A DNA stretch of 62,404 nt from Hyphomicrobiales bacterium (GCA_017305515.1 JAFKKP010000302.1:1-62404); one strand, 5' to 3'. Shown: positions 23,153 to 33,344, numbered from the stretch's first letter. A program made the numbers and translations. The notes: a model not told the origin generated them from the sequence alone.

Positions 23153-24480
23153 ACGCAAAGCGCAACGAGCAGCCCGCAAGTCTCTTCGCCGCCGCCGGCC
23201 TCGATCAGGATGCGCCGCGCCCGTTGCCCGACAAGTTGCGCCCGCGCGCGCTGTCCGATGTCGTCGGTCAGGATCACATTCTCGGACCTGACGGCGCGCT
23301 GACGCGCATGCTCGAGACGCGCACGCTCGGCTCGCTGGTGTTCTGGGGTCCGCCGGGAACGGGCAAGACAACCGTGGCGCGGCTTCTGGCCGACGCGACC
23401 GATCTGCATTTCGAGCAAATCTCGGCGGTGTTTTCCGGCGTCGCTGATTTGAAGAAGGTGTTTGACGCCGCGCGATCCCGCCGCGAGATGGGCAAGGGCA
23501 CGCTGCTGTTCGTGGACGAGGTGCATCGCTTCAACAAGGCGCAGCAGGATTCGTTTCTGCCGGTGATGGAAGACGGCACGGTGGTGCTGGTCGGCGCGAC
23601 GACGGAAAATCCATCGTTCGAGCTGAACGCGGCGCTTCTGTCGCGCGCGCGCGTGCTGGTGTTCCAGTCGCTCGATCCCCAAGCGGTCGAGAAACTCTAT
23701 GCCCGTGCCGAAGAAGTCGAAGGCCGGAAGCTGCCGCTCGACGCCGAAGCGCGGGCCGTGCTCGTGCGCATGGCTGACGGTGACGGACGCGCCGCGCTGA
23801 CATTGGCCGACGAAGTCTGGCGTGCCGCGCGCACCGACGAAGTGTTCAACGCCGCGCAGTTGCAGGAGATTCTCCAGCGCCGCGCCCCGATCTACGACAA
23901 ATCCGCCGACGGTCATTACAATCTGATTTCCGCGCTGCATAAGTCGGTGCGCGGCTCCGATCCCGACGCGTCCCTTTATTATCTCGCGCGCATGCTGGAC
24001 GCCGGCGAAGATCCATTGTTTCTGGCAAGGCGTATCGTTCGCATGGCGGTGGAGGACATCGGCCTTGCCGATCCGCAGGCGCTGGTGATCGCTAATGCCG
24101 CCAAGGATGCGTTCGATTTTCTCGGTCACCCCGAAGGCGAACTCGCCATCGCGCAGGCGGTGATCTATCTCGCGACCGCGCCGAAATCGAACGCGGCGTA
24201 CAAGGCGTTCGGTGCCGCGATACGGACGGCGAAGGAGGGCGGTTCGCTGTTGCCGCCCAAGCATATTCTCAACTCGCCGACCAAGCTGATGAAGTCCGAA
24301 GGCTATGGAGGCGGCTACGAATACGACCACGACACGCCCGAGGCATTTTCCGGGCAGGACTATTTGCCGGAAGCATTGGGACGGCAGACGTTCTACGATC
24401 CGCCGGATCGCGGATTCGAGCGCGAGATTCGCAAGCGGCTCGACTATTGGGCGAAGTTGAGAAAAGACAAATCGAAATGA
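23149..24480 (+). CDS. rarA: Replication-associated recombination ATPase RarA
   Basis: RarA (MgsA) is an AAA+ clamp-loader-like ATPase that acts at stalled replication forks. The start is ATG 23149, overlapping the protease stop by 4 bases; the long upstream ORF extension is a shadow. The 443-residue protein has Walker A GPPGTGKT (67-74), Walker B LLFVDE (119-124) and sensor 1 GATTEN. A C-terminal tetramerisation domain ends with YDHDTPEAFSGQDYLPE. The stop overlaps the next gene, giving a three-gene coupled unit. Confidence 0.95.
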   Translation: MNAKRNEQPASLFAAAGLDQDAPRPLPDKLRPRALSDVVGQDHILGPDGALTRMLETRTLGSLVFWGPPGTGKTTVARLLADATDLHFEQISAVFSGVADLKKVFDAARSRREMGKGTLLFVDEVHRFNKAQQDSFLPVMEDGTVVLVGATTENPSFELNAALLSRARVLVFQSLDPQAVEKLYARAEEVEGRKLPLDAEARAVLVRMADGDGRAALTLADEVWRAARTDEVFNAAQLQEILQRRAPIYDKSADGHYNLISALHKSVRGSDPDASLYYLARMLDAGEDPLFLARRIVRMAVEDIGLADPQALVIANAAKDAFDFLGHPEGELAIAQAVIYLATAPKSNAAYKAFGAAIRTAKEGGSLLPPKHILNSPTKLMKSEGYGGGYEYDHDTPEAFSGQDYLPEALGRQTFYDPPDRGFEREIRKRLDYWAKLRKDKSK

Positions 24481-25682
24481 GCCGCCGTTTCCGCAAGCCT
24501 CTGGAGAAGAAATCCGTTCGCGATGCCAAGCGGCGCGGGCCGAAGTTCGCTACGAAAGGCCGTCACCCTGAGGTGCGAGGCGGTTCCGCCGAGCCTCGAA
24601 GGGCGACGGGCAAATCATCCTTCGAGGCGCGTAAGGAACGCGCACCTCAGGATGACGGAAGAATAGAAAAACCCGCACCGCCGCCGCTGCCGACCAAGGT
24701 GCAGACCGTCACGGTCACGGCGGATGAAAACAACATGCGGGTGGATCGCTTTCTCGAACATCGTTTTCCCGGCCTGTCGTTCTCCCACATCCAGCGCATT
24801 GTTCGTAAGGGTGAGTTGCGCGTGAACGGCAAGCGCGCCGACAGCAAGGATCGGCTCGAGGAAGGCCAGAGCGTCCGCATTCCGCCGCTCAAGCTCGACG
24901 CGCCGAAGGGCGGCGGAGAACTGTCGGAAGCTGCGACCAAGGCGCGCGATGCGCTGCGCGAGATGATTCTGTTCGAGGACGACGATCTGATGGTGCTGAA
25001 CAAGCCAGCGGGTCTCGCCGTGCAGGGCGGTTCGGGACTGAGCAAGCATGTCGATCAGATGCTGGAATCGATGCGCGATGCCAAGGGTCAGCGGCCGCGT
25101 CTCGTGCATCGGCTCGACCGCGAAACCGCGGGCTGTCTATTGGTTGCGAAAACGCGCTTTGCGGCCTCTGCATTGACCGGCTCGTTCCGCCATCGCTCCG
25201 CGCGCAAGATTTACTGGGCGCTGGTGGCAGGCGTGCCGAAACCGAAGCAGGGCCGCATCTCGACATATCTGGCGAAAGAAGAGAGCGAAGAAGATTCGAT
25301 CATGCGGGTCGCGGCGCATGGTGACGAGGGTGCCGCGCATGCGGTGACATATTATGCGGTGGTGGAATCGTCCGCGCAGAAACTGGCATGGGTGTCGCTG
25401 AAGCCTGTCACCGGACGCACGCATCAGCTGCGCGCGCACATGGCTCATATCGATCACGCCATCGTCGGCGATCCGAAATACTTCAACAAGGAAAACTGGC
25501 AGCTGCCGGGCGGTCTGCAAAATCGCCTGCATCTGTTGGCGCGGCGTATCGTCATTCCGCATCCGCGCGGCGGGTTCATCGACGTGACCGCACCGCTGCC
25601 GCCGCACATGCTGCAATCCTGGAACCTGTTGGGGCTTGAGGCGGATCGCTTCGATCCGATCGAGAACGCGCCGGAAGAATGA
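24477..25682 (+). CDS. RluA-family rRNA pseudouridine synthase with in-frame repeat
   Basis: The enzyme isomerises uridines in 23S rRNA (RluC/RluD type). The start is ATG 24477, overlapping the rarA stop. Residues 1-28 are basic. Residues 29-61 are encoded by a 99-bp palindromic repeat. An S4 RNA-binding domain (about 82-130, MRVDRFLEHRFPGLSFSHIQ) follows. The catalytic domain has HRLDRETAG with Asp214. Total length is 401 residues, long for the family because of the N-terminal linker. RluC and RluD cannot be distinguished with confidence. Confidence 0.92.
   Translation: MSRRFRKPLEKKSVRDAKRRGPKFATKGRHPEVRGGSAEPRRATGKSSFEARKERAPQDDGRIEKPAPPPLPTKVQTVTVTADENNMRVDRFLEHRFPGLSFSHIQRIVRKGELRVNGKRADSKDRLEEGQSVRIPPLKLDAPKGGGELSEAATKARDALREMILFEDDDLMVLNKPAGLAVQGGSGLSKHVDQMLESMRDAKGQRPRLVHRLDRETAGCLLVAKTRFAASALTGSFRHRSARKIYWALVAGVPKPKQGRISTYLAKEESEEDSIMRVAAHGDEGAAHAVTYYAVVESSAQKLAWVSLKPVTGRTHQLRAHMAHIDHAIVGDPKYFNKENWQLPGGLQNRLHLLARRIVIPHPRGGFIDVTAPLPPHMLQSWNLLGLEADRFDPIENAPEE
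24560..24658. repeat. 99-bp palindromic repeat inside a coding region
   Basis: The outer arms CCGTCACCCTGAGGTGCG (24560-24577) and CGCACCTCAGGATGACGG (24641-24658) pair over 18 bp with one mismatch. Inside lie GGCGG-TT-CCGCC (24579-24590), CCTCGAAGG (24594-24602) with CCTTCGAGG (24619-24627), and GCGCG/CGCGC (24627-24643). The fold is cloverleaf-like. Its length is 33 codons, so the pseudouridine synthase frame stays open. From memory this looks like a dispersed Rhizobiales intergenic repeat. Confidence 0.85.
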
Positions 25683-25734
25683 TGGTTGAAGACCGCCGCC
25701 GCCGCCCCACATGATTTGAATGAAGACAAAGATC

Positions 25735-25817
25735 GTCATTGCCGGGCTTGACCCGGCAATCCATCTCGCCGGCGAAATTTTCAGCAGATGGATGCGCGGG
25801 TCGAGCCCGCGCATGAC
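25735..25817. repeat. Palindromic repeat overlapping a start codon
   Basis: Two hairpins, TTGCCGGG/CCCGGCAA (25739-25760) and ATGCGCGGG/CCCGCGCAT (25792-25815), sit inside outer arms GTCAT/ATGAC and CCATC/GATGG. The element lies between the pseudouridine synthase and the next gene. It contains that gene's ATG at 25813. In the forward frame it would encode the VIAGLDPAIH-type peptide often seen in mis-called ORFs. Confidence 0.85.
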
Positions 25818-26160
25818 TGTGCTTTTTGCGCTCCTGTTAGGCGCTCATCCTGCCTCCGCGCAAATTCCGCCGGCACCGGGAACGTCGCCCGTGATTCCGT
25901 TCCCGACCGCGCCGCCGCCTCCGCCACCGCCGCCAATCACCGTGCCGCAGGTGCCGCAGATGAATTCGCCGCCGAAGTTCGAGTTGCAGAACACGACGCC
26001 GAGCCTCGTCGAGCAGGACGGCCCGCCGAAACAGATTTACAAGCCGGAACGGCGGCGTTCGTTCAACAGCCGCATCCAAAATTGTCTCGACGAGGGTGCG
26101 GCGATGGGCCTTGGCCCGAACGAGCGCGCCGCATATTCGCGAAGCTGCGCCACGCGCTAG
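25813..26160 (+). CDS. Secreted proline-rich hypothetical protein
   Basis: Family not recognised. From ATG 25813 the 115-residue product has a short signal peptide (MTVLFALLLGAHPASA) and a proline run near residues 32-40. The C-terminal segment has two cysteines (RIQNCLDEGAAMGLGPNERA and SRSCATR). A longer start at 25720 would translate the palindromic repeat and is rejected. The ATG itself lies in the repeat, and no clear ribosome-binding site precedes it, so the original start region may have been altered by the insertion. Confidence 0.7.
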   Translation: MTVLFALLLGAHPASAQIPPAPGTSPVIPFPTAPPPPPPPPITVPQVPQMNSPPKFELQNTTPSLVEQDGPPKQIYKPERRRSFNSRIQNCLDEGAAMGLGPNERAAYSRSCATR

Positions 26161-26220
26161 TGCGCCCGCCGCTCTTGCTTTATACAGGCGGCTTCTCTCA
26201 GGCAGCGGGATTTTCCGGCG

Positions 26221-26994
26221 ATGCGTGAACTGTTCGACGAGGTGGCCGGCAAATCCCCGCTCGATCCGCGCGAGGCCTCGCGGAAATCGTCGCGCACGCC
26301 GCTGCGCGCGAAGTTCTATAAGGATGCGTCGGTCGCCGAAGCCGACGGCGGTTTTGCTGTCGCGCTCGATGCCAAGCCGATCCGCACCCCCGGCAAGAAA
26401 CCGCTCATCGCGCCAAGCCGCGACATCGCCGAGGCGATGGCGGCGGAATGGAATGCGCAGGGCGAGCAGATCGATCCGATGTCGATGCCGCTGACGCGCC
26501 TGGCCAACAGCGCCATCGACGGCGTTGCGGACAACACGCAGGCCGTCGTTGACGACATTGCAAAATATTTCGGATCGGATCTGCTGTTCTATCGCGCTGG
26601 CTTTCCTGAGGAGCTGATCGCGCGTCAGGCGCAGCATTGGGATCCGGTGCTGCGCTGGGCAGCGGACGATCTCGGCGCGCATTTCATTTTGACCGAAGGC
26701 GTGGTGCATGTGGCGCAGCCGGACGCGGCCATCGCGGCAGCGCGCGAGAAATTGCCGAAAGACGTTTGGCCGGTCGCGGCGATGCATGTCGCGACCACGA
26801 TCACAGGATCGGCCTTGCTGGCGCTGGCTCTGAAAGAGGGCGTTCTCGGCCCCGAGCAGGTGTGGGCGGCAGCGCATGTCGATGAGGACTGGAATCGCGA
26901 CAAATGGGGCGCGGACGAGGAGGTCGAGGCGCGCCGCGCCGCGCGGCTGCGCGATTTCGAGGCGGCAGCCCTCGTCATAAAGGCTCTGGCCTGA
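26221..26994 (+). CDS. ATP12-family F1-ATPase assembly chaperone
   Basis: Homologue of mitochondrial Atp12p, which binds the F1 alpha subunit during ATP synthase assembly; alphaproteobacteria keep it. The 257-residue product contains the family segments FYKDASVAEADGGFAVALD, PIRTPGKKPLIAPS, MPLTRLANSAIDGV and YFGSDLLFYRA. The C-terminus holds WAAAHVDEDWNRDKWGADEE. It is a soluble protein with no signal peptide. A flagellar pair follows; no functional link is evident. Confidence 0.93.
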   Translation: MRELFDEVAGKSPLDPREASRKSSRTPLRAKFYKDASVAEADGGFAVALDAKPIRTPGKKPLIAPSRDIAEAMAAEWNAQGEQIDPMSMPLTRLANSAIDGVADNTQAVVDDIAKYFGSDLLFYRAGFPEELIARQAQHWDPVLRWAADDLGAHFILTEGVVHVAQPDAAIAAAREKLPKDVWPVAAMHVATTITGSALLALALKEGVLGPEQVWAAAHVDEDWNRDKWGADEEVEARRAARLRDFEAAALVIKALA

Positions 26995-27003
26995 ACGTTT
27001 AAG

Positions 27004-27018
27004 TTAACGAGAGGTTTA
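27004..27018 (+). promoter_or_regulatory. Candidate CtrA-type site upstream of fliK
   Basis: TTAA (27004-27007), seven bases, then TTTA (27015-27018), one base off the TTAA-N7-TTAA pattern bound by CtrA. It lies 25 bases before the fliK ATG. Flagellar genes are common CtrA targets in alphaproteobacteria. Weak evidence on its own. Confidence 0.35.
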
Positions 27019-27042
27019 CGACGCGGAGGGTAACTTCCGCCG

Positions 27043-28950
27043 ATGGCCGTCGCGATCAATCCCATTTTCCCGACTATCAGCGCGCAGGGTGTGACGCCCG
27101 GCGCGGTGTTGCAGCCCGGCACCGTGATCGATGCCACGGTGCTGAAGGTGCTCGACGCAAATCTGGTGCGGATCGCGATTGCGAGCCTGTCGATCGACGT
27201 TCAGTCCGAAGTCGCTCTGAAGGCCGGCCAGACCTTGCAGCTTGCGGTGTCGCAGACCGAGCAGGGGATCAAGCTCGCCATCGTGCCGCAGCCGGGCGAC
27301 GGCGACGTTGCGCCGTCATCTTCGGCAGCATTGCCCCTTTCATCGCAGTCGTCGTCATCCGCCTCTGTCGCTGCGCCGGCTCTCGACGAGTCTCCAAGTA
27401 CGCCGCAGCCCGCCACCAGTGTCGCGCCGAATATCGCGGCTGCGAAAATCGCGCCGCAGATCGACGCGCCGATTGATCCGCGCGCCGCGCGTCCATTGAC
27501 CAATGTCGAGACGATTGCGGTTGCGGTCGCCGCGCAATCGGCTGCGGCGAAACAGGCGAGCCTGTCGCCGCTGTTCGCCAATCTCAATGTTGCAGCAACG
27601 CTGCAATCGCTGCCGCCGGCGTTGCAGGAGGCTGCGGCGAGGCTGCTGTCCGTGCGTCCGCAGCTCGACACCAATCTGTCGGGCGATGACGTGAAGACCG
27701 CTTTCGAGAAGTCGGGACTTTTTCTCGAACAGTCGCTGGCGGCGAAAGCGAGCCCGTCATCCGATGCGCCGGACGCGCAGCCCGCGATTCTGCAAAACTT
27801 CGCGGGCGAGAACGATACGCCCGATCTGAAAGCCGCGCTGATCGTTTTCCGGCAGACGGTTGCGTCCTGGCTTGGCGATGCGGCGGAGACATCGCCGGTT
27901 CAAACGCCATCGACGCCCGCGGGAAATAGCGTACCGCAGCCTCAGGCGGGATCGATTGAAACTCCCGAAGCTCCGTTTCCGAATTCACCGCAAGCTACGA
28001 ACGCCGCACCTCAACAGCAGGCGCAGCCTCAAACCACGCAAACCGGCCAGTCTGCTTCGCCGCCGCTGGTGCCGGGGCAGACACCCGCAGTCGAATATGA
28101 CGAAGTTCTGCTGCCGCAGGCGTCCATCCACATCGGTGACGAACAGAGCGCCATCGATCCGAAAATCCGCATCTATGCGCCATCGGAGTCGCTTCCCGCT
28201 GCAACAGCGCGTGCGACCGCTGCCGGCACTGGGCTGACCTCGTTGCAGGAAGTCTTGCAGGCGTTTCCGAAAGGCGTGCGCGATGCTGTTGCGGCGTTGT
28301 TCGCCAACGAAGCGAATGCGCCGCATGCATTGAACAGTTCCGCATCGAAGGCGGCTGCCAGCTTCGAGTCCACCGACGTTCCGCCGCCGCCATTTCGGGG
28401 CGCGGCTCCTTCGGCGCAGCCTGTCGCTTCGCCGTCAATTGCGAACGATGCCGAACCGGCCGCTGTGGCAAGACATCTGGTTGATGATGCGGACGCCGCC
28501 ATCGCGCGGCAGACATTGTTGCAGGTGGCGTCGTTGCCGGATCGCGTGGACGCGCAGGCGATGCGGCCCGATGCGACGGCGCCACGCTGGAATTTCGAGA
28601 TTCCGTTCGCGACGCCGCAGGGCACAGCCGTGGCGCAATTCGAGATTTCGCGCGACGGCGGCGGCATCAGCGCAGATCCGTCACGAAAAATCTGGAAAGC
28701 GCGCTTTTCGCTCAACGTCGAGCCGACCGGACCCGTCCATGCGCAGGTCACCCTAAGTGGCGACCGCGCGTCGGTGCGCATGTGGGCGGAGCGTCCGCAG
28801 ACCGCCGCGCAACTGCGTGCCAATGCGCCGCAGCTCACGCATGCCTTGCGCGAAGCTGCATTGGAGCCGGGCGACATCGTGATCGGCGACGGCGCGCCGC
28901 CGCAGCCTGCGAAAGCCGTAGCCGGTCATTTTCTGGATCGCGCCTCATGA
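27043..28950 (+). CDS. fliK: Flagellar hook-length control protein FliK
   Basis: FliK is the secreted ruler that measures hook length and triggers the FlhB export switch. The 635-residue product has a folded N-terminus of about 85 residues. A long low-complexity Ala/Pro/Ser/Gln linker follows (about 90-470). The C-terminal Flg_hook domain (about 505-615) contains [20 protein letters not shown] and [18 protein letters not shown]. This layout and the downstream FlhB-like gene fit FliK. The stop overlaps the next ATG by 4 bases. Confidence 0.88.
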   Translation: MAVAINPIFPTISAQGVTPGAVLQPGTVIDATVLKVLDANLVRIAIASLSIDVQSEVALKAGQTLQLAVSQTEQGIKLAIVPQPGDGDVAPSSSAALPLSSQSSSSASVAAPALDESPSTPQPATSVAPNIAAAKIAPQIDAPIDPRAARPLTNVETIAVAVAAQSAAAKQASLSPLFANLNVAATLQSLPPALQEAAARLLSVRPQLDTNLSGDDVKTAFEKSGLFLEQSLAAKASPSSDAPDAQPAILQNFAGENDTPDLKAALIVFRQTVASWLGDAAETSPVQTPSTPAGNSVPQPQAGSIETPEAPFPNSPQATNAAPQQQAQPQTTQTGQSASPPLVPGQTPAVEYDEVLLPQASIHIGDEQSAIDPKIRIYAPSESLPAATARATAAGTGLTSLQEVLQAFPKGVRDAVAALFANEANAPHALNSSASKAAASFESTDVPPPPFRGAAPSAQPVASPSIANDAEPAAVARHLVDDADAAIARQTLLQVASLPDRVDAQAMRPDATAPRWNFEIPFATPQGTAVAQFEISRDGGGISADPSRKIWKARFSLNVEPTGPVHAQVTLSGDRASVRMWAERPQTAAQLRANAPQLTHALREAALEPGDIVIGDGAPPQPAKAVAGHFLDRAS

Positions 28951-29213
28951 GCACGGACGTGAAGAACACGCTCGCGGTCGCGCTGCACTACGACAAGAAG
29001 GGCGCGCCGCGCGTCGTCGCCAAGGGCAAGGGCACGCTCGGCGAAAAGATCGTCGAGATCGCCAAAGAGCACGATATTCCTATTCAGGAAAACGAGGTTC
29101 TGGCGGGTGCGCTGTCGAATGTCGAACTCGGCGACGAAATTCCGAACGAGCTTTATAAGGCTGTGGCCGAAGTCCTGATTTTCGTGATGCGCCTGTCCGG
29201 GCGGCTGCGTTAA
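28947..29213 (+). CDS. Stand-alone FlhB C-terminal-like export-switch protein
   Basis: An 88-residue protein matching only the cytoplasmic C-terminal part of FlhB/Ysc[42 protein letters not shown] and [21 protein letters not shown]. The membrane domain is absent, and the NPTH autocleavage motif is replaced at the start by VALHYD. Such FlhB2/FhlB proteins occur next to fliK in many bacteria and can substitute in the substrate switch. It is coupled to fliK by overlap, so joint control of hook length is the natural inference. Confidence 0.88.
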   Translation: MSTDVKNTLAVALHYDKKGAPRVVAKGKGTLGEKIVEIAKEHDIPIQENEVLAGALSNVELGDEIPNELYKAVAEVLIFVMRLSGRLR

Positions 29214-29274
29214 CTCCTTTTCTTTCGCAAAAATTTCGCTAGGCTTCGCTCCAACGAGAATCCGGGGAGTGAAA

Positions 29275-29646
29275 ATGCCGAAAGAATCCTTCAAGGAATT
29301 CGCGACGCGTTACAACGCCGCCTGGAACGCGCATGACGTTCCGGCCATCATGGCGATGCATAATGACGACACGTCGTACCAGCGCCACGGGATTCCGAAA
29401 GTCTACAAGGGCAAGGAATCCGTCGCCGAGCAGTTCGCCAAGGATATGTCCGGACTGCCGGGATTGCATTTCGAGGGTGTCGCGCTTTACGGCAGCGACG
29501 ATCATTTCGTCTCCGAATCCATCCTCACCGCGACCAGGCCCGACGGCGAAAAGGTGACGATGGAGCTTGTCGACGTCATCACCACGCGCGACGGCAAGGT
29601 GGTGCACAAGTCGAGCTACTTCGTGCCGAGCCGTCCGCCGCGATAA
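29275..29646 (+). CDS. NTF2/SnoaL-like protein
   Basis: A 123-residue cone-fold protein of the NTF2-like superfamily. It contains FATRYNAAWNAHDVPAIMAM, HGIPKVYKGKESVAEQF and the closing strand VTTRDGKVV-like ITTRDGKVVHKSSYF. The superfamily includes isomerases, hydrolases and carriers, so the substrate is unknown. I chose ATG 29275, with GGGGAG upstream, over a GTG two codons earlier. It is convergent with the DUF4260 gene. Confidence 0.8.
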   Translation: MPKESFKEFATRYNAAWNAHDVPAIMAMHNDDTSYQRHGIPKVYKGKESVAEQFAKDMSGLPGLHFEGVALYGSDDHFVSESILTATRPDGEKVTMELVDVITTRDGKVVHKSSYFVPSRPPR

Positions 29647-29664
29647 AACTCCGCGCGCTGAATC

Positions 29665-30096
29665 CTACGACACATCCATCTCGACCGGGCGCCTGGCTTT
29701 GCCGACGAGGCCGAGATGGGTGTAGCCGAATCCGGCCGGATATTTCAGCCCATAGCCGAGCGCGCGGTCGAAACCGATATGCGCGAGCCAGATCAGGCTG
29801 ACCGCGAGCACGATATAATTCGCCGCAAGAAAATATCCGGTGACGACGATGGCAATCGGCGCGAAGGTATCGTGCGCGGCGTTATAGGCGGCGGCACCGA
29901 TACGAGGCCCGGCGAGATAGCCGAGGAAGCTGATATCGGGCACCAGAAACAGCGCGGCGAAAGCCAGCCACGACAGATGGGTCTGCGAATAGAGCGCGAC
30001 CGCAAGGCCGAACAGCGCCAGCCCCTCCAGCCGCAACAGCACGCGCACGCTGCCGGTGACAGCGCCAACATCTTCCGGTCTTGGAATGTCCGTCAT
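29665..30096 (-). CDS. DUF4260 membrane protein
   Basis: A 143-residue protein with about four hydrophobic spans. It has features I associate with DUF4260: LFLVPDISFLGYLAGPRIGA, YNAAHDTFAPI and LIWLAHIGFDRALGYGLKYP, with conserved Asp and His residues at membrane edges. The function of the family is unknown. It is divergent from pccB, with about 150 bases between them. Confidence 0.82.
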   Translation of the reverse strand: MTDIPRPEDVGAVTGSVRVLLRLEGLALFGLAVALYSQTHLSWLAFAALFLVPDISFLGYLAGPRIGAAAYNAAHDTFAPIAIVVTGYFLAANYIVLAVSLIWLAHIGFDRALGYGLKYPAGFGYTHLGLVGKARRPVEMDVS

Positions 30097-30248
30097 CGGC
30101 TGAAATCCCCTGAAAAGGCCAGTTTATCACGGCTCCACGCATCTGGCATGCCGGGATTTCAGCCGGTTTTCGCCAGGGCAGACCGCATGCTAGAACGCTT
30201 GACGACATCCATGACAGCGGCCCCGGCCGCGCCGATTTGGGGCTACAC

Positions 30249-31781
<1,533 letters not shown>

Positions 31782-31819
31782 GGATGTAATCGTTTGATTT
31801 AAATGTCCGATATTTTGCG

Positions 31820-32281
31820 GTGGCTCTTTTTTTATCGTCGACGCCTTCGGTGTCGATGGCAAAGGATGAAGCCACAAATATCCACATTTTCTACAAGACG
31901 AAATCCGTTCGCGTGACGCCAAGTGCCGGCGTTTTCGGAAATACCGTGGATATCCACATTCGTTTAAATCCAGACGGAACCGTCCAGGACAAGTTTGATG
32001 CAAAGAATGTGAGCAAGGGCGATTCAAAATCAGCGTTGGGAAAGAAGAACGACGGGACATATTTCAAAGTCATCGATCAATCGACCATTGCGCGCGTAAG
32101 TCATCCAAAAAATTATACGGTGACGATGACTGTAAAGGTCGACGGTAAAAATTGCACGGCGAGCGTGACGAGAATTCTCGATCCCGGTGAAAAGCTATTC
32201 GATGTATATTCGCAATTGTCGAAGCAGCGCGAGGGATATCGCAGTATCGAGAACGAATACACGACGTGCGTGATTGAGTAA
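31820..32281 (+). CDS. Hypothetical protein in an AT-richer pocket
   Basis: Not recognised. The frame gives up to 153 residues from a GTG; there is no in-frame ATG before residue 13. The body is a beta-rich, lysine-rich, probably exported domain (KTKSVRVTPSAGVFGNTVD; one Cys pair, NCTAS and TTCVIE). The N-terminus looks like a cut-down signal peptide. An ATG at 31803 in another frame would read MSDILRWLFF and join this frame with one extra T in the T7 run at 31827-31833, so a frameshift is possible. Base composition is more AT-rich than its surroundings. Confidence 0.5.
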   Translation: MALFLSSTPSVSMAKDEATNIHIFYKTKSVRVTPSAGVFGNTVDIHIRLNPDGTVQDKFDAKNVSKGDSKSALGKKNDGTYFKVIDQSTIARVSHPKNYTVTMTVKVDGKNCTASVTRILDPGEKLFDVYSQLSKQREGYRSIENEYTTCVIE

Positions 32282-32317
32282 TTGTTCATTCGATTATCAT
32301 GTGGCCATCCAATAGAC

Positions 32318-32560
32318 CTAGATAAACCGCCCATACTTTGACAGGCTCGTTTCGATTTCGCTCTCAAGTTCAGGGAAAGACGAGATCGCGGTGTTCGTGA
32401 GGGCATCGCCGATACCGGCTATGGCGGTAGCTATATTCTTCGCATGTATTTTGTATTCATCGGCACTGAGCTGTTCTTTCAGCAACATCATAAGTTCTTG
32501 CAATTCTCTCGAGCAGCGAAAATTCACCCGGATCATCTGTCGTGCCAAGTCCTTATTCAT
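32318..32560 (-). CDS. Small hypothetical helical protein
   Basis: Not recognised. The start at ATG 32560 has GAGG upstream and gives 80 residues: MNKDLARQMIRVNFRCSREL followed by two amphipathic helices rich in Glu, Leu and Ile. There is no signal peptide and no membrane span. A longer frame to 32713 lacks a good start. It could form a unit with the 75-residue ORF just upstream on the same strand. Confidence 0.5.
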   Translation of the reverse strand: MNKDLARQMIRVNFRCSRELQELMMLLKEQLSADEYKIHAKNIATAIAGIGDALTNTAISSFPELESEIETSLSKYGRFI

Positions 32561-32600
32561 TCGCCAATCCTCACTTGCCAAGCCAGAAATTGATATAGTT

Positions 32601-32828
32601 TCAGCGTTCGAAGATAATGGGTTGGCTGTACCGATCCGTCCATCGGCCTTGTTCGGCGCGCGGCTGATCGGGATCGAATTTCCGCAACAATGTTGAAAAG
32701 CGCAAAGCCGCAATCTTGAAACTCAACCCGCTAAATTTCGTATCGAGATCAGAAAGGCGAATTGCCTGGCTGCTTGATCGTGTAGTCTTAGGTGCGTGAA
32801 ATCCGAGCATCGTCTTTTCCAAAGTCAT
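32601..32828 (-). CDS. Small ORF with an FDPDQPR..GRWT motif
   Basis: Low confidence. A 75-residue frame from ATG 32828 ends RKFDPDQPRAEQGRWTDRYS plus eight residues. The (Y/F)DPDQPR...G.WT pattern is frequent in phage-structural and polymorphic-toxin-like proteins of proteobacteria, usually as part of a much larger protein. This may be a remnant. If it is not a gene, 32561-32896 is an AT-richer gap with nothing else I can identify. Confidence 0.35.
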   Translation of the reverse strand: MTLEKTMLGFHAPKTTRSSSQAIRLSDLDTKFSGLSFKIAALRFSTLLRKFDPDQPRAEQGRWTDRYSQPIIFER

Positions 32829-32896
32829 GAAATCGGCAATATAAGAATATAATCCTATTTGTCAAGCGGCACTTTCAATATCGAGAAGGTTCACCC

Positions 32897-33268
32897 ATGC
32901 CACTCTCACTTTTCCTTCTTCTCGCTGCGCTCAACGAAGCCATCTTCGGCGTCGGCTTTCTGCTCGTCCCCGATATGACCGTCGCGCCGATGGGCGTCGT
33001 GCTCAATCCCGCAGGCACGATGCTCGCGCGCATTCTCGGCGCGGCGCTCATCTTCATGGCGCTGATATTTTTCTGGATACGCAGCGTGCCTTCCAGCGAG
33101 GCGAAAACAGCGGTGCTGCGCGCGGCGTTCATCTATTACGTCGTGTCCGCCGTGCCGATCATTCTCGGCATCACATCGGGCCTTGCTAATGCCACGGCCT
33201 GGGGCACGGTCGTGATCCACGCGCTCTTGGCGTTCGGCTTCTGGCATTTCGGTTTTCGGAAAAAGTGA
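32897..33268 (+). CDS. Small four-span membrane protein
   Basis: The 123-residue product has about four hydrophobic segments (starts MPLSLFLLLAALNEAIFGVG; later AALIFMALIFFWI, YYVVSAVPIILGI and WGTVVIHALLAFGFW) and few charges. No named family recognised. It is preceded by GAGAAGG. It is followed after 76 bases by a secreted hydrolase-like gene on the same strand. Confidence 0.72.
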   Translation: MPLSLFLLLAALNEAIFGVGFLLVPDMTVAPMGVVLNPAGTMLARILGAALIFMALIFFWIRSVPSSEAKTAVLRAAFIYYVVSAVPIILGITSGLANATAWGTVVIHALLAFGFWHFGFRKK

Positions 33269-33344
33269 CTTGAACGCGGAAGAGTCCCCCGCGACAAATT
33301 GCACAGGCCGGTCGCTCGAATCCGGCCGCAGCCGGGAGAAGTCC

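Noticed and set aside
32601..32828. Prophage remnant based on the FDPDQPR motif
   Set aside because: There is no integrase, capsid, terminase or attachment repeat nearby; one short motif is too little.
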